Shown: positions 8,730 through 16,349 of the stretch, in pieces
Position numbering within the stretch: position 1 is the first letter of the stretch
Layout: each line of letters begins with the position of its first letter
DNA from: Streptomyces avermitilis MA-4680 = NBRC 14893
GTDB lineage: Bacteria; Actinomycetota; Actinomycetes; Streptomycetales; Streptomycetaceae
Direction of reading: 5' to 3'
Assembly: GCF_000009765.2 (NCBI RefSeq)
Contig: NC_003155.5
Coordinates: 8,060,001-8,124,000, forward strand
Length of the DNA stretch: 64,000 bases
Notes under the pieces: model-generated
Seen by the model: only the letters and a program-made list of their open reading frames with translations
Databases searched by the model: none
Told to the model about the DNA's origin: nothing
Program-made: the position numbers and the translations under genes

Positions 8730-9749
8730 TCAGCCTCGCGCTCGCTGGGTGACCGCGATGCAGACCAGTACGGCCGCGGCCGTCAGCGGGGCGGCCGGTG
8801 TGAGGTGCTCGCCGAGGAGCAGTACCGACCACACCAGTGTGAGCAGCGGCTGGGCCAACTGCAACTGGCTGGCCTTCGGAATGCCGATCGCGGCCATACC
8901 GCGGTACCAGACGACCAGCCCCAAAAACTGCGAACCCGCCGCCACCCACAGCAGCCCGGCGACACTGTGTGCCGCCAGCTGTACCGGCTCGTACGCCAGG
9001 GCGACCAGCGCGCCCGGCACCGAGAGCGGCAGGCACAGCACCAGGGCCCAGCCGATGACCTGCCAGCCGGGCATCACCCGGGCGAGCCGGCCGCCCTCGG
9101 TGTAGCCCGCCGCGCAGACCAGCAGCGCCCCGAAGAGGTAGGCGTCCGCGCTGGTCAGGGCGCCGCCGCTCTGCTGCACGGTGAACGCGATGACGGCGGC
9201 GGCGCCGGAGAGGGCCGCGATCCAGAAGGTGCGGGAAGGGCGTGCGCCGGTGCGCAGCGCCGAGAACAAGGCAGTCGTCAAAGGCAGCAGCCCGACGACC
9301 ACGGCCGCGTGCGAGGTGGTGGCCGTCTCCAACGCGAGCGTCGTCAGCAGCGGGAAGCCGAGCACGACGCCCGCGGCGACGACGGCGAGGCCCGCCCAGT
9401 GCCGCCGGGCGGGCAGCGGTACGCGCAGCGCCAGCAGACAGCCACCCGCGATGACCGCGGCCAGCAGGCTGCGCACGGTGACGAGCGACCAGGGGCCGAA
9501 GCCCTCCAGGCCCCAGGCGGTGGCGGGAAAGGTGAGGGAGAAGGCGGTGACTCCGAGAGCGGCCTGGAGCGTGCCGGAGCGGTGGGGGAGGGAAGCGGGG
9601 CCCGCGCCGGTGGTGTCCCGTGGGAGGGAAGCGGGATCCACGCCGGTGGTGTCCCGCGGAAGGGCCGCGGGGTGCGTGTGCGCCGTGCTCCTGGGCTGGG
9701 TGGGCACCGCTATCGGGGTATCGGCAGTAGCGCTATCCTGTGCTCTCAT
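8730..9749 (-). CDS. EamA/DMT-superfamily transporter
   Basis: About 339 residues with ten predicted membrane helices in two EamA halves, for example LQAALGVTAFSLTFPATAWG near the start and PLTAAAVLVCIAVTQRA at the end. DMT transporters of this type export amino acids, metabolites or toxic small molecules. The first ~55 residues are hydrophilic and include a 12-residue tandem repeat (LPRDTTG-x-x-PAS). The annotated ATG overlaps the divergent MocR start codon, and no ribosome site is possible in the usual place. The mRNA must therefore be leaderless, or the true start lies further in. The divergent MocR regulator probably controls it. Confidence 0.85.
   Translation of the reverse strand: MRAQDSATADTPIAVPTQPRSTAHTHPAALPRDTTGVDPASLPRDTTGAGPASLPHRSGTLQAALGVTAFSLTFPATAWGLEGFGPWSLVTVRSLLAAVIAGGCLLALRVPLPARRHWAGLAVVAAGVVLGFPLLTTLALETATTSHAAVVVGLLPLTTALFSALRTGARPSRTFWIAALSGAAAVIAFTVQQSGGALTSADAYLFGALLVCAAGYTEGGRLARVMPGWQVIGWALVLCLPLSVPGALVALAYEPVQLAAHSVAGLLWVAAGSQFLGLVVWYRGMAAIGIPKASQLQLAQPLLTLVWSVLLLGEHLTPAAPLTAAAVLVCIAVTQRARG
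9585..9665. repeat. 36-bp tandem repeat inside the EamA gene 5' end
   Basis: Two copies, with a partial third, of a 36-bp unit containing GAGGGAAGCGGG and CGCCGGTGGTGTCC. The copies begin at 9588 and 9624. They keep the reading frame and encode a 12-residue repeat in the hydrophilic N-terminus, before the first membrane helix. Confidence 0.75.
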
Positions 9750-9781
9750 GCAAGAGCGTAGCAGCGTCGGTGATCTGGCAA
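9728..9781. promoter_or_regulatory. Overlapping divergent promoters and start codons (EamA / MocR)
   Basis: The two genes start back to back on one CATG: the minus ATG is at 9749-9747 and the plus ATG at 9748-9750. For the plus strand, TATCCT (9734-9739) lies 8 bases before the ATG, which predicts a leaderless transcript. For the minus strand, TACGCT (reverse of 9755-9760) and TTGCCA (reverse of 9776-9781) lie inside the MocR gene with a 15-base spacer. The palindrome TAGCGCTA (9728-9735) overlaps the plus -10 and is a candidate MocR operator. Confidence 0.5.
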
Positions 9782-11181
9782 ATCGTCTGCGGACGGACCT
9801 GAACCGCTACTCTCCCGGTGAGAAGCTGCCGTCGAGCCGGGCGCTCGTCGAGCGATTCCGGGTGAGTCCCGTGACCGTCTCGCGGGCCCTGGCGCAACTG
9901 GTCGCCGAGGGCTTGGTGATCACGCGGCCGGGCGCCGGGGCCTTCCGGGCCGAGCCGCGGCGGGCCCCCGCCACCGTGGGGGACACCGCCTGGCAGGAGG
10001 TCGCCCTCAGCGCCGACGCCGCCGCCGAACTCGTGCCGCGCACCGTCGACGCCTCCGGCGTGCTCGTCTCGCTCGCCGCACCACCGGCCGGGGTCGTCGA
10101 GTTCAACGGCGGCTATCTGCACCCCTCCCTCCAGCCCGAGCGGGCGATGGGCGCGGCGCTGTCCCGGGCCGGGCGGCGCCCCGGGGTGTGGGCGCGGCCG
10201 CCCGTGGAGGGGCTCGGGGACCTGCGCGAGTGGTTCGCGCGGGGCATCGGCGGCGCGATCACCGCGGCCGAGGTACTGATCGCGGCGGGCGGTCAGTCGG
10301 CGCTGACCACCGCCCTGCGCGCACTGGCCCCGCCCGGCGCCCCGGTCCTGGTCGAATCACCCACGTACCCCGGCATGCTGGCGATCGCCCGCGCGGCCGG
10401 GCAGCGGCCGGTGCCCGTCCCCGTGGACGCCGACGGGGTGAAACCCGCCCTGCTCGCCGACGCGTTCCGGGCGACGGGTGCGCGCGTCTTCGTCTGCCAG
10501 CCGCTGTTCCAGAATCCGACGGGCGCCGTCCTCGCACCCGAGCGCCGTGGTGAGGTGCTGCGGATCGCGCGCGACGCCGGGGCGTTCGTGGTCGAGGACG
10601 ACTTCGTACGACACCTGGTGCACGAGGACGCCGGGCCGCTGCCGCCGCCGCTGGCCGCGGAGGACCCCGACGGGGTTGTCGTACACGTCCGTTCGCTGAC
10701 CAAGGTGACCTCGCCCAGCTTCCGGGTGAGCGCGCTGGCCGCGCGCGGACCGGTCCTCGAGCGGCTGCGCGCCATCCAGGTCGTCGACACCTTCTTCGTG
10801 CCGCGCCCGCTCCAGGAGGCCGCGCTCGAACTCGTCGGATCCCCGGCCTGGCCCCGCCATCTGCGCTCCGTCGGCGTCGAGTTGAGGAACCGTCGGGACA
10901 CGATGACCGCCGCACTGCGCCTGCACCTGCCCGAACTCGCCCTGCCGCACATCCCGTCCGGCGGCTACCACCTGTGGCTGCGGCTGCCCGACGGCGCGGA
11001 CGAGCCCTCCGTGGTCGCGGGGGCCCTGCGCGCGGGCGTGGCGGTCACGCCCGGCCGCCCCTACTTCAGCGCCGAACCCCCCGCCGCCCACCTGCGGTTG
11101 AGCTTCGCGGGGGTCGCGGGAACGGGAGAGATCACGGAGGGGGTGCGCAGGCTGCGTACCGCGTGTGACGCGGTCCTCTGA
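9748..11181 (+). CDS. MocR/PdxR-type GntR regulator with aminotransferase domain
   Basis: A 477-residue regulator. Residues 1-75 are a GntR winged helix (LANRLRTDLNRYSPGEKLPS, RVSPVTVSRALAQLVAEGLV). The rest is a fold-type I aminotransferase domain that binds pyridoxal phosphate, with the FQNPTGAVL segment and the SLTKVTSPSFRVS segment holding the PLP lysine. MocR proteins sense PLP or amino compounds and usually control a neighbouring gene, here probably the divergent EamA exporter. ATG 9748 was chosen because the GntR fold begins there. The open frame upstream to 9181 is antisense to the exporter. Confidence 0.9.
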   Translation: MQERSSVGDLANRLRTDLNRYSPGEKLPSSRALVERFRVSPVTVSRALAQLVAEGLVITRPGAGAFRAEPRRAPATVGDTAWQEVALSADAAAELVPRTVDASGVLVSLAAPPAGVVEFNGGYLHPSLQPERAMGAALSRAGRRPGVWARPPVEGLGDLREWFARGIGGAITAAEVLIAAGGQSALTTALRALAPPGAPVLVESPTYPGMLAIARAAGQRPVPVPVDADGVKPALLADAFRATGARVFVCQPLFQNPTGAVLAPERRGEVLRIARDAGAFVVEDDFVRHLVHEDAGPLPPPLAAEDPDGVVVHVRSLTKVTSPSFRVSALAARGPVLERLRAIQVVDTFFVPRPLQEAALELVGSPAWPRHLRSVGVELRNRRDTMTAALRLHLPELALPHIPSGGYHLWLRLPDGADEPSVVAGALRAGVAVTPGRPYFSAEPPAAHLRLSFAGVAGTGEITEGVRRLRTACDAVL

Positions 11182-11285
11182 GGCAGCGGCACCAGCCGCG
11201 GCATCGCACCCGCCCCCGACGACGGCCCCGTCCACCAGGCGAAAACCGATCGACGCACCGCACGTCCGCCTGCGAACCTCCCGGC

Positions 11286-11726
11286 ATGACTGACGCACAA
11301 CGCCTGCCCGGCGGCTACGAACTCTCCACCGACCCCGCCCGGATCGACCTCGACCGTGTCCACGGCTGGCTGTCGGCCGACGCGTACTGGGCGATCGGGC
11401 GGCCCCGCGAGAAGCAGGAGCGCGCGGTGGCCGGCTCGCTCAACTTCGGGGTGTACGCGGCGGCTTCGGGCGAACAGGTGGCGTACGCGCGCGTGGTGAC
11501 CGACCGGGCGACGTTCGCGTGGCTCTGCGACGTCTACGTCGACCCCTCGGTACGCGGCAAGGGGATCGGCACCGCGCTGGTCGGCGGCGTACGCGCACAC
11601 CTCGAACCCCTCGGGCTGCGGCGCGTCCTGCTCGCCACCGAGGACGCGCACGGCGTCTACGCGAAGCTCGGCTTCAAGCCGCTCGACACGCCGGGCCACT
11701 GGATGGCGCTCGCGTTCGAACAGTAG
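11286..11726 (+). CDS. GNAT family N-acetyltransferase
   Basis: A 146-residue cytoplasmic acetyltransferase. The acetyl-CoA-binding motif A is seen as DVYVDPSVRGKGIGTALVGG, and the C-terminal motif as AKLGFKPLD. The substrate is unknown. No strong ribosome site precedes the ATG. The gene stands alone between the MocR gene and the phosphatase-like gene. Confidence 0.85.
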   Translation: MTDAQRLPGGYELSTDPARIDLDRVHGWLSADAYWAIGRPREKQERAVAGSLNFGVYAAASGEQVAYARVVTDRATFAWLCDVYVDPSVRGKGIGTALVGGVRAHLEPLGLRRVLLATEDAHGVYAKLGFKPLDTPGHWMALAFEQ

Positions 11727-11817
11727 ACCGGGCGAGCCGTGTGACCTCGTGGATACCCTTGGTAACTCCTGAGTAACACCTCTTGACCTGCGCACTTGTG
11801 AGCATCACGATCGCCGC

Positions 11818-12402
11818 ATGCATCTTCGGGTCACATTCGTCGCCACCGCGCGCAGCTCCTCGCTGCTCGCGGAGCGCTTCGAGGAGGACCGGCCGCTGGA
11901 CCAGGCCGGCTGGGACGCGGTGCAGCGGGCCGCCGCTGAGCTGGTGCCGCTGGCGGCCGCCGAGCTGCGCTACTGCTCGCCGTCCCCGGGCAGCCGGGCG
12001 ACCGGTGACGCGCTCGGCTATGCCCCGCTCGCCCAGCTCGCGCTGCGCGACTGCGACATGGGCCGGTGGCGCGGTCTGACGCTGGGCGAGGCGATGGCCC
12101 GTGAGCCGTCGGCGGTCGACGCCTGGCTCGCGGATCCGCGCTCCGCTCCGCACGGCGGTGAGCCGCTGATGTCCTTCGTCTCCCGGGTGGGGCAGTGGCT
12201 CGACACCCGGCCCGCGGACGACGGCAGCCAGATCGTCGCCGTGGCGGAGCCGTCGGTGGTGCGGGCGGCCCTGGTCCACGCGCTGCGGGCCCATCCGTCG
12301 ACGTACTGGAACATCGACGTCCGCCCGTTGTCGACGGTCACGCTCATCGGCGCCAACGGGCGCTGGAACCTCCGGCTGGAGGCCGGACTCCAGCGCGTCT
12401 AG
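11818..12402 (+). CDS. Histidine-phosphatase-fold protein lacking the catalytic histidines
   Basis: A 194-residue protein with the phosphoglycerate-mutase-like layout: an N-terminal strand, CSPSPGSRATGDALG in place of the usual SP-x-RA-x-TA motif, DCDMGRWRGLTLGEA and GGEPLMSFVSRVGQWLD. The RHG motif expected near residue 8 reads FVATARSS, and the later HGG site reads VAEPSVVR. Both active-site histidines are therefore absent, and phosphatase activity is doubtful. Similar RHG-less proteins occur in other Streptomyces (general recollection). It converges with the next gene, with a 4-base overlap of the ends. Confidence 0.75.
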   Translation: MHLRVTFVATARSSSLLAERFEEDRPLDQAGWDAVQRAAAELVPLAAAELRYCSPSPGSRATGDALGYAPLAQLALRDCDMGRWRGLTLGEAMAREPSAVDAWLADPRSAPHGGEPLMSFVSRVGQWLDTRPADDGSQIVAVAEPSVVRAALVHALRAHPSTYWNIDVRPLSTVTLIGANGRWNLRLEAGLQRV

Positions 12403-12869
12403 ACGGTCGCGCGCCCAGTCGGTTCTTCGCGCGCGTAGTCGGTCGTGAGGATCAGGTCCTTGGCCGGTCCGCCGACCCGCCACACCGTCCGCCAGCGGTC
12501 CTCGGCGTACACGGTGAACTCGCCGCGGTAGAGGTCCGCGGCGCACGGGTGGTCGGCGACATGGTGCCCGGTGGTCAGGTCGAGGACGTGGAAGGGGCGC
12601 CCGTCACCGAACCGTACGTCCGACATGCCGAGGGTCTCCCCGGGCAGGAACCACAGCGTTCGCTCGGCCGGTCTCGCGGCGCCCTGCCACACGAACGTCC
12701 CGGACTCCTGATGCAGCAGCCCGCCGCCGCCGTCCTCCAGGGGTGAGAAGACGGTCGTCCCGGTGAAGTGCCCTTCGGCCCCGCCCGCGAGATCCCGCAC
12801 GGTGCGCTCCACGCGCCAGCTTCCCGTCAGATACCCCAGGGCATCGGCCACCGGCCAGAACTCACCCAT
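12399..12869 (-). CDS. DUF6314 family protein
   Basis: A 156-residue protein of unknown function with a lipocalin-like pattern of strands: YLTGSWRVERTVRD, GHFTGTTVFSP, GLLHQESGTF, MSDVRFGDGRPFHVLDL, HPCAADLYRGEFTVY and WRTVWRVGGPAKDLIL. This order fits DUF6314, probably a small beta barrel. The start is ATG at 12869, preceded by GAAGGAAGGGAG. The frame upstream to 13091 is not needed. Confidence 0.75.
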   Translation of the reverse strand: MGEFWPVADALGYLTGSWRVERTVRDLAGGAEGHFTGTTVFSPLEDGGGGLLHQESGTFVWQGAARPAERTLWFLPGETLGMSDVRFGDGRPFHVLDLTTGHHVADHPCAADLYRGEFTVYAEDRWRTVWRVGGPAKDLILTTDYAREEPTGRATV

Positions 12870-13090
12870 CGGCTCCCTTCCTTCGTACGGCGGTTTGACC
12901 CTACCGGGCCGGGTGCGAGCGCCGACGGCGCAGGCGGCGCCGGGGCCTTGGGCCCGGCCGGGCGCTGTGCCCGTGGCTCGGCCGCCACATGCCGTCCGGC
13001 GACTCGACGGGGGCCGACCACGGCCAGACAGCCGGCGAAGGCCAGGTACGGCGGCAGCGCATCCACGGGGAGGGCCCTGTGTCCGACCCA

Positions 13091-13157
13091 TTGACGCACT
13101 CCAGCCCCCTGCCTATCTTGCCGTTCGATGTACTGATCGCAGTTCGAAATATCGAAC
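13091..13157 (+). promoter_or_regulatory. Promoter and palindromic operator of the arabinofuranosidase gene
   Basis: TTGACG (13091-13096) and TATCTT (13114-13119) are separated by exactly 17 bases and form a good housekeeping-type promoter. Transcription should begin near 13126. A perfect inverted repeat, GTTCGA-AATA-TCGAAC (13142-13157), follows within the leader, and a half site GTTCGA lies at 13123-13128 on the start point. This is a probable repressor site for a sugar-responsive regulator, for example of the LacI type. Confidence 0.7.
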
Positions 13158-13186
13158 CTCAGACCCTACAGAGCCGCGGAGTATCC

Positions 13187-15319
13187 ATGTCACCCACCCG
13201 CACCCGCTGGAGACTCGGACTCACAGCCGCCGCGTTACTGGTGGCCTCGGTCGGCGTTCCCGCGCCCGCCCACGCCGAAGACATCACCGACTACGCGATC
13301 GCCGTCGATCCCAAGGGATCGGGGGCGAAGATCGACGACACCATGTACGGGGTGTTCTTCGAGGACATCAACAGGGCCGCCGACGGCGGGCTCTACGCGG
13401 AACTCGTGCAGAACAGGTCGTTCGAGTACGCGACCGCCGACAACACGTCGTACACCCCGCTCACCTCCTGGAACACCTCCGGTACCGCGGACGTCGTCAG
13501 CGACGACGGACGGCTCAATGCCCGCAACCGCAGCTATCTGGCCCTCGGCGGCGACTCCTCGGTCACCAACTCCGGCTACAACACCGGCATCGCGGTCGAG
13601 AGCGGCAAGGTCTACGACTTCTCCGTCTGGGCCCGCGCCGACCAGGCCGACCCCCTCAGCGTGACCCTGCACGACACGGACGGTGACTTGGCCCGGGCCC
13701 GCCGCGTCACCGTGCGCGGCGGCTGGGCCAAGTACACGGCCAGGTTCACCGCCGGCCGCACCAGCACCACCGGCCGGCTCACCGTCGCCGCCGCCGGCGC
13801 CGTCGCGCTCGACATGGTCTCGCTCATCCCTCATGACACCTACATGGGGCACGGGCTGCGCAAGGACCTCGCCGAGAAGATCGCCGCCCTGCACCCCGGC
13901 TTCGTCCGCTTCCCCGGCGGCTGTCTCGTCAACACCGGTTCGATGAGGGGATACGACGAGGCGTCGGGGTACGAGCGCAAGCGGTCGTACCAGTGGAAGG
14001 ACACCATCGGACCCGTCGAGCAGCGCGCCACCAACGCCAACTTCTGGGGCTACAACCAGAGTTACGGGCTCGGCTACTACGAGTACTTCCAGTTCGCCGA
14101 GGACACGGGCGCGATGCCGCTGCCCGTGGTGCCCGCCCTCGTCACCGGCTGCGGCCAGAACAAGGCCGTCGACGACGACGCTCTCCTCGAGCGCCACATC
14201 CAGGACACGCTGGACCTCATCGAGTTCGCCAACGGCCCGGTGACCAGCGAATGGGGCAGGAAGCGCGCCAGGATGGGCCATCCCGAGCCCTTCCACCTCA
14301 CCCACCTCGAGGTGGGCAACGAGGAGAACCTCCCCGACGAGTTCTTCGCCCGCTTCACGCGGTTCCGGGCCGCCATCGAGGCGAAGTACCCCGACGTCAC
14401 GGTCATCTCCAACGCCGGCCCGGACGACAGCGGTCCGACCTTCGACACCGCCTGGAAGCTCAACCGTGACGCGGACGTCGACATGGTCGACGAGCACTAC
14501 TACAACAGCCCCCAGTGGTTCCTCCAGAACAACGACCGCTACGACGCGTACGACAGGAACGGCCCCAAGGTGTTTCTCGGCGAGTACGCGTCGGGCGGCA
14601 ACACCTTCAAGAACGCCCTGGCCGAAGCCGCGTACATGACCGGTCTGGAGCGCAACGCGGACGTCGTCAAGCTGGCCTCGTACGCACCGCTGCTCGCCAA
14701 CGAGGACTATGTGCAGTGGCGCCCCGACATGATCTGGTTCGACAACCACGCCTCCTGGGGCTCCGCCGACTACGAGGTCCAGAAGCTCTTCATGACGAAT
14801 ACCGGCGACCGGGTCGTGCCCAGCACCGCGAGCGGCACGCCCGCCCTGAGCGGGCCGATCTCCGGTGCGGTCGGCCTGTCGACGTGGGCGACCACCGCCG
14901 CGTACGACGATGTGCGGGTCACCGGCGAGGACGGGACCACGCTGCTCGGCGACGACTTCAGCGGTGACGCCTCGCGGTGGACGCACACGGGCGGCGGAAG
15001 CTGGAGCGTCGAGGACGGGCAGTACGTGCAGAGCGACGTGGCCGCCGAGAACACCATGGTCTCGGCGGGCGACCCGGCCTGGCACGACTACGACCTGCGG
15101 GTGAAGGCCACCAAGAAGTCCGGCAAGGAGGGCTTCCTCGTCGCGTTCGGCGTCAAGGACACCGGCACCTACACGCTCGTCGCCGCGCCCGACGCGGTGA
15201 ACTCGCGGACGGCGACGCCTGTCGCACCGGTGACGTCCGTCTTGGAGGGGGTGGCCGACAGGTTCACGTATACCTTCCCGGCCAACTCCGTGACGTTCCT
15301 GCGGATCAGGCAGAGGTAG
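13187..15319 (+). CDS. Secreted GH51 alpha-L-arabinofuranosidase
   Basis: A 710-residue secreted enzyme that releases arabinose from arabinoxylan or arabinan. It has a Sec signal peptide ending AHA (about residues 1-32), an N-terminal GH51 entry motif (IDDTMYGVFFEDINRAADGG), a carbohydrate-binding-like insert, then the TIM barrel with FVRFPGGCLV, the acid/base glutamate in LEVGNEE and the nucleophile in VFLGEYASGG. A lectin-like segment follows, then an abrupt jump to the last strands of the arabinofuranosidase C-domain (ADRFTYTFPANSVTFLRI). The junction near residue 662 suggests an in-frame deletion. Codon 17 is TTA (13235-13237), so translation should need bldA. Confidence 0.9.
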   Translation: MSPTRTRWRLGLTAAALLVASVGVPAPAHAEDITDYAIAVDPKGSGAKIDDTMYGVFFEDINRAADGGLYAELVQNRSFEYATADNTSYTPLTSWNTSGTADVVSDDGRLNARNRSYLALGGDSSVTNSGYNTGIAVESGKVYDFSVWARADQADPLSVTLHDTDGDLARARRVTVRGGWAKYTARFTAGRTSTTGRLTVAAAGAVALDMVSLIPHDTYMGHGLRKDLAEKIAALHPGFVRFPGGCLVNTGSMRGYDEASGYERKRSYQWKDTIGPVEQRATNANFWGYNQSYGLGYYEYFQFAEDTGAMPLPVVPALVTGCGQNKAVDDDALLERHIQDTLDLIEFANGPVTSEWGRKRARMGHPEPFHLTHLEVGNEENLPDEFFARFTRFRAAIEAKYPDVTVISNAGPDDSGPTFDTAWKLNRDADVDMVDEHYYNSPQWFLQNNDRYDAYDRNGPKVFLGEYASGGNTFKNALAEAAYMTGLERNADVVKLASYAPLLANEDYVQWRPDMIWFDNHASWGSADYEVQKLFMTNTGDRVVPSTASGTPALSGPISGAVGLSTWATTAAYDDVRVTGEDGTTLLGDDFSGDASRWTHTGGGSWSVEDGQYVQSDVAAENTMVSAGDPAWHDYDLRVKATKKSGKEGFLVAFGVKDTGTYTLVAAPDAVNSRTATPVAPVTSVLEGVADRFTYTFPANSVTFLRIRQR

Positions 15320-15743
15320 CCGCGGCGGCCGTGGGCTGCTGTCCGGCGGGCGGCAGCCCACGCTCGGCGAAGACCTTCTTCGCGACGAGGGAGGCGTTCA
15401 TCGCCTTGGGTATGCCGCAGTACACCGCCGAGTGCAGCAGCGCCTCGACGATCTCGTCCGGCGAAAGGCCCACGTTCAGCGCCGCGTTGACGTGCACCTC
15501 CAGCTGAACCTCACAGCCGCCGAGCGCGGTGAGCATGCCGAGCGTCACCAACTGGCGGTCGCGCGGGGCGAGTCCGGGGCGGTCGTAGATGTCGCCGAAG
15601 GCCCAGGAGACGATCTGGTGGCCCAGTTCGGGATTGATGTCGCCCAAGGCGGCGACGACGCGCTCCCCGGCCTCGCCGTCGACCTGCTTCAGGACCCGCA
15701 GGCCGTGCTCGAAGCGCTCTTCGCGGGTGGTGGCGTCGCTCAT
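15306..15743 (-). CDS. Carboxymuconolactone decarboxylase family protein
   Basis: A 145-residue protein with the CMD fold typical of gamma-carboxymuconolactone decarboxylase and of AhpD-like proteins. It shows RDRQLVTLGMLTALGGCEVQ, then LEVHVNAALNVGLSPDEIVE and LLHSAVYCGIPKAMNA. The reaction cannot be fixed; a role in aromatic-lactone or redox chemistry is possible. Its start overlaps the stop of the MerR gene by ATGA (15740-15743), so both form one operon. Its end overlaps the convergent GH51 gene by 14 bases. Confidence 0.88.
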   Translation of the reverse strand: MSDATTREERFEHGLRVLKQVDGEAGERVVAALGDINPELGHQIVSWAFGDIYDRPGLAPRDRQLVTLGMLTALGGCEVQLEVHVNAALNVGLSPDEIVEALLHSAVYCGIPKAMNASLVAKKVFAERGLPPAGQQPTAAAATSA

Positions 15744-16159
15744 GTCGGTTCTCCTGGTTCCGGCTGGCCGAGCAGCCGTTCATAGTGGTCGATCTTGTCG
15801 TCGAGGGCGGCCGCGTTGCGGCGCAGGGCGCGGATGCGCTCCGCCAGCTCGGCGCGGTGCTCGCGGAGCATCACGAGCCGGTCCGGGACCGTGGCGTCGC
15901 CCCGCGAGCGCAGCAGCGCGAACCGCTGCATGTCCGCGATCGACATGCCCGTCTCGCGCAGCCGGAGCAGAAACTCCAGCCAGGCCAGGTCCGCCGCCTC
16001 GTAACGGCGTTGGTTGCCGGTGGTCCGGCCGACCCGTTCGATCAGACCGGCCTTCTCGTAGTAGCGCAGTGTGTCGTGCGACAGGCCGGTGCGCTCGACG
16101 ACCTGAGCGATCGTGAGGGTCGGTTCCCGGTGGAGCGGGAGGGGCTGTCCGCTGGTCAT
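15740..16159 (-). CDS. MerR family regulator
   Basis: A 139-residue regulator. The winged helix appears as TIAQVVERTGLSHDTLRYYE and KAGLIERVGRTTGNQRRYEA, followed by a long dimerisation helix and a C-terminal helical tail. No cysteine-rich effector loop is visible, so it is probably not a metal sensor. It is the first gene of a two-gene unit with the CMD protein, and its own promoter has the classical MerR architecture, so it is autoregulated. Confidence 0.9.
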   Translation of the reverse strand: MTSGQPLPLHREPTLTIAQVVERTGLSHDTLRYYEKAGLIERVGRTTGNQRRYEAADLAWLEFLLRLRETGMSIADMQRFALLRSRGDATVPDRLVMLREHRAELAERIRALRRNAAALDDKIDHYERLLGQPEPGEPT

Positions 16160-16166
16160 GACAACA

Positions 16167-16197
16167 ACGGTAGAACCTGGAGCGCACTCCAGGTCAA
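16167..16197 (-). promoter_or_regulatory. MerR-type promoter with 19-bp spacer and palindromic operator
   Basis: On the minus strand, TTGACC (complement of 16192-16197) and TACCGT (complement of 16167-16172) are separated by 19 bases. The spacer holds the perfect palindrome ACCTGGAG-CGCA-CTCCAGGT (16175-16194). The long spacer is the mark of promoters twisted open by MerR proteins. Transcription should begin at or next to the ATG at 16159, giving a leaderless mRNA. Confidence 0.85.
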
Positions 16198-16349
16198 GCG
16201 CGGACGGCGACCACTTCCGAAGTGGCCCTGAGCTGCGCGGACCGCACCGCCGCGGCGAACCGGCGTGCCGGTGGGCGCGGGTGCCGTGGCGGAGGCCGCC
16301 CTGTGATCGACGACCGGTCCACTGATCGCCGACTGACGCCGGACAGGCC

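Noticed and set aside
9181-9747. N-terminal extension of the MocR regulator to 9181
   Set aside because: The extension is antisense to the EamA gene and has no domain; the GntR fold begins right after ATG 9748.
12989-13186. Upstream start of the arabinofuranosidase
   Set aside because: The extension would run through the promoter and operator, and a clean signal peptide starts at 13187.
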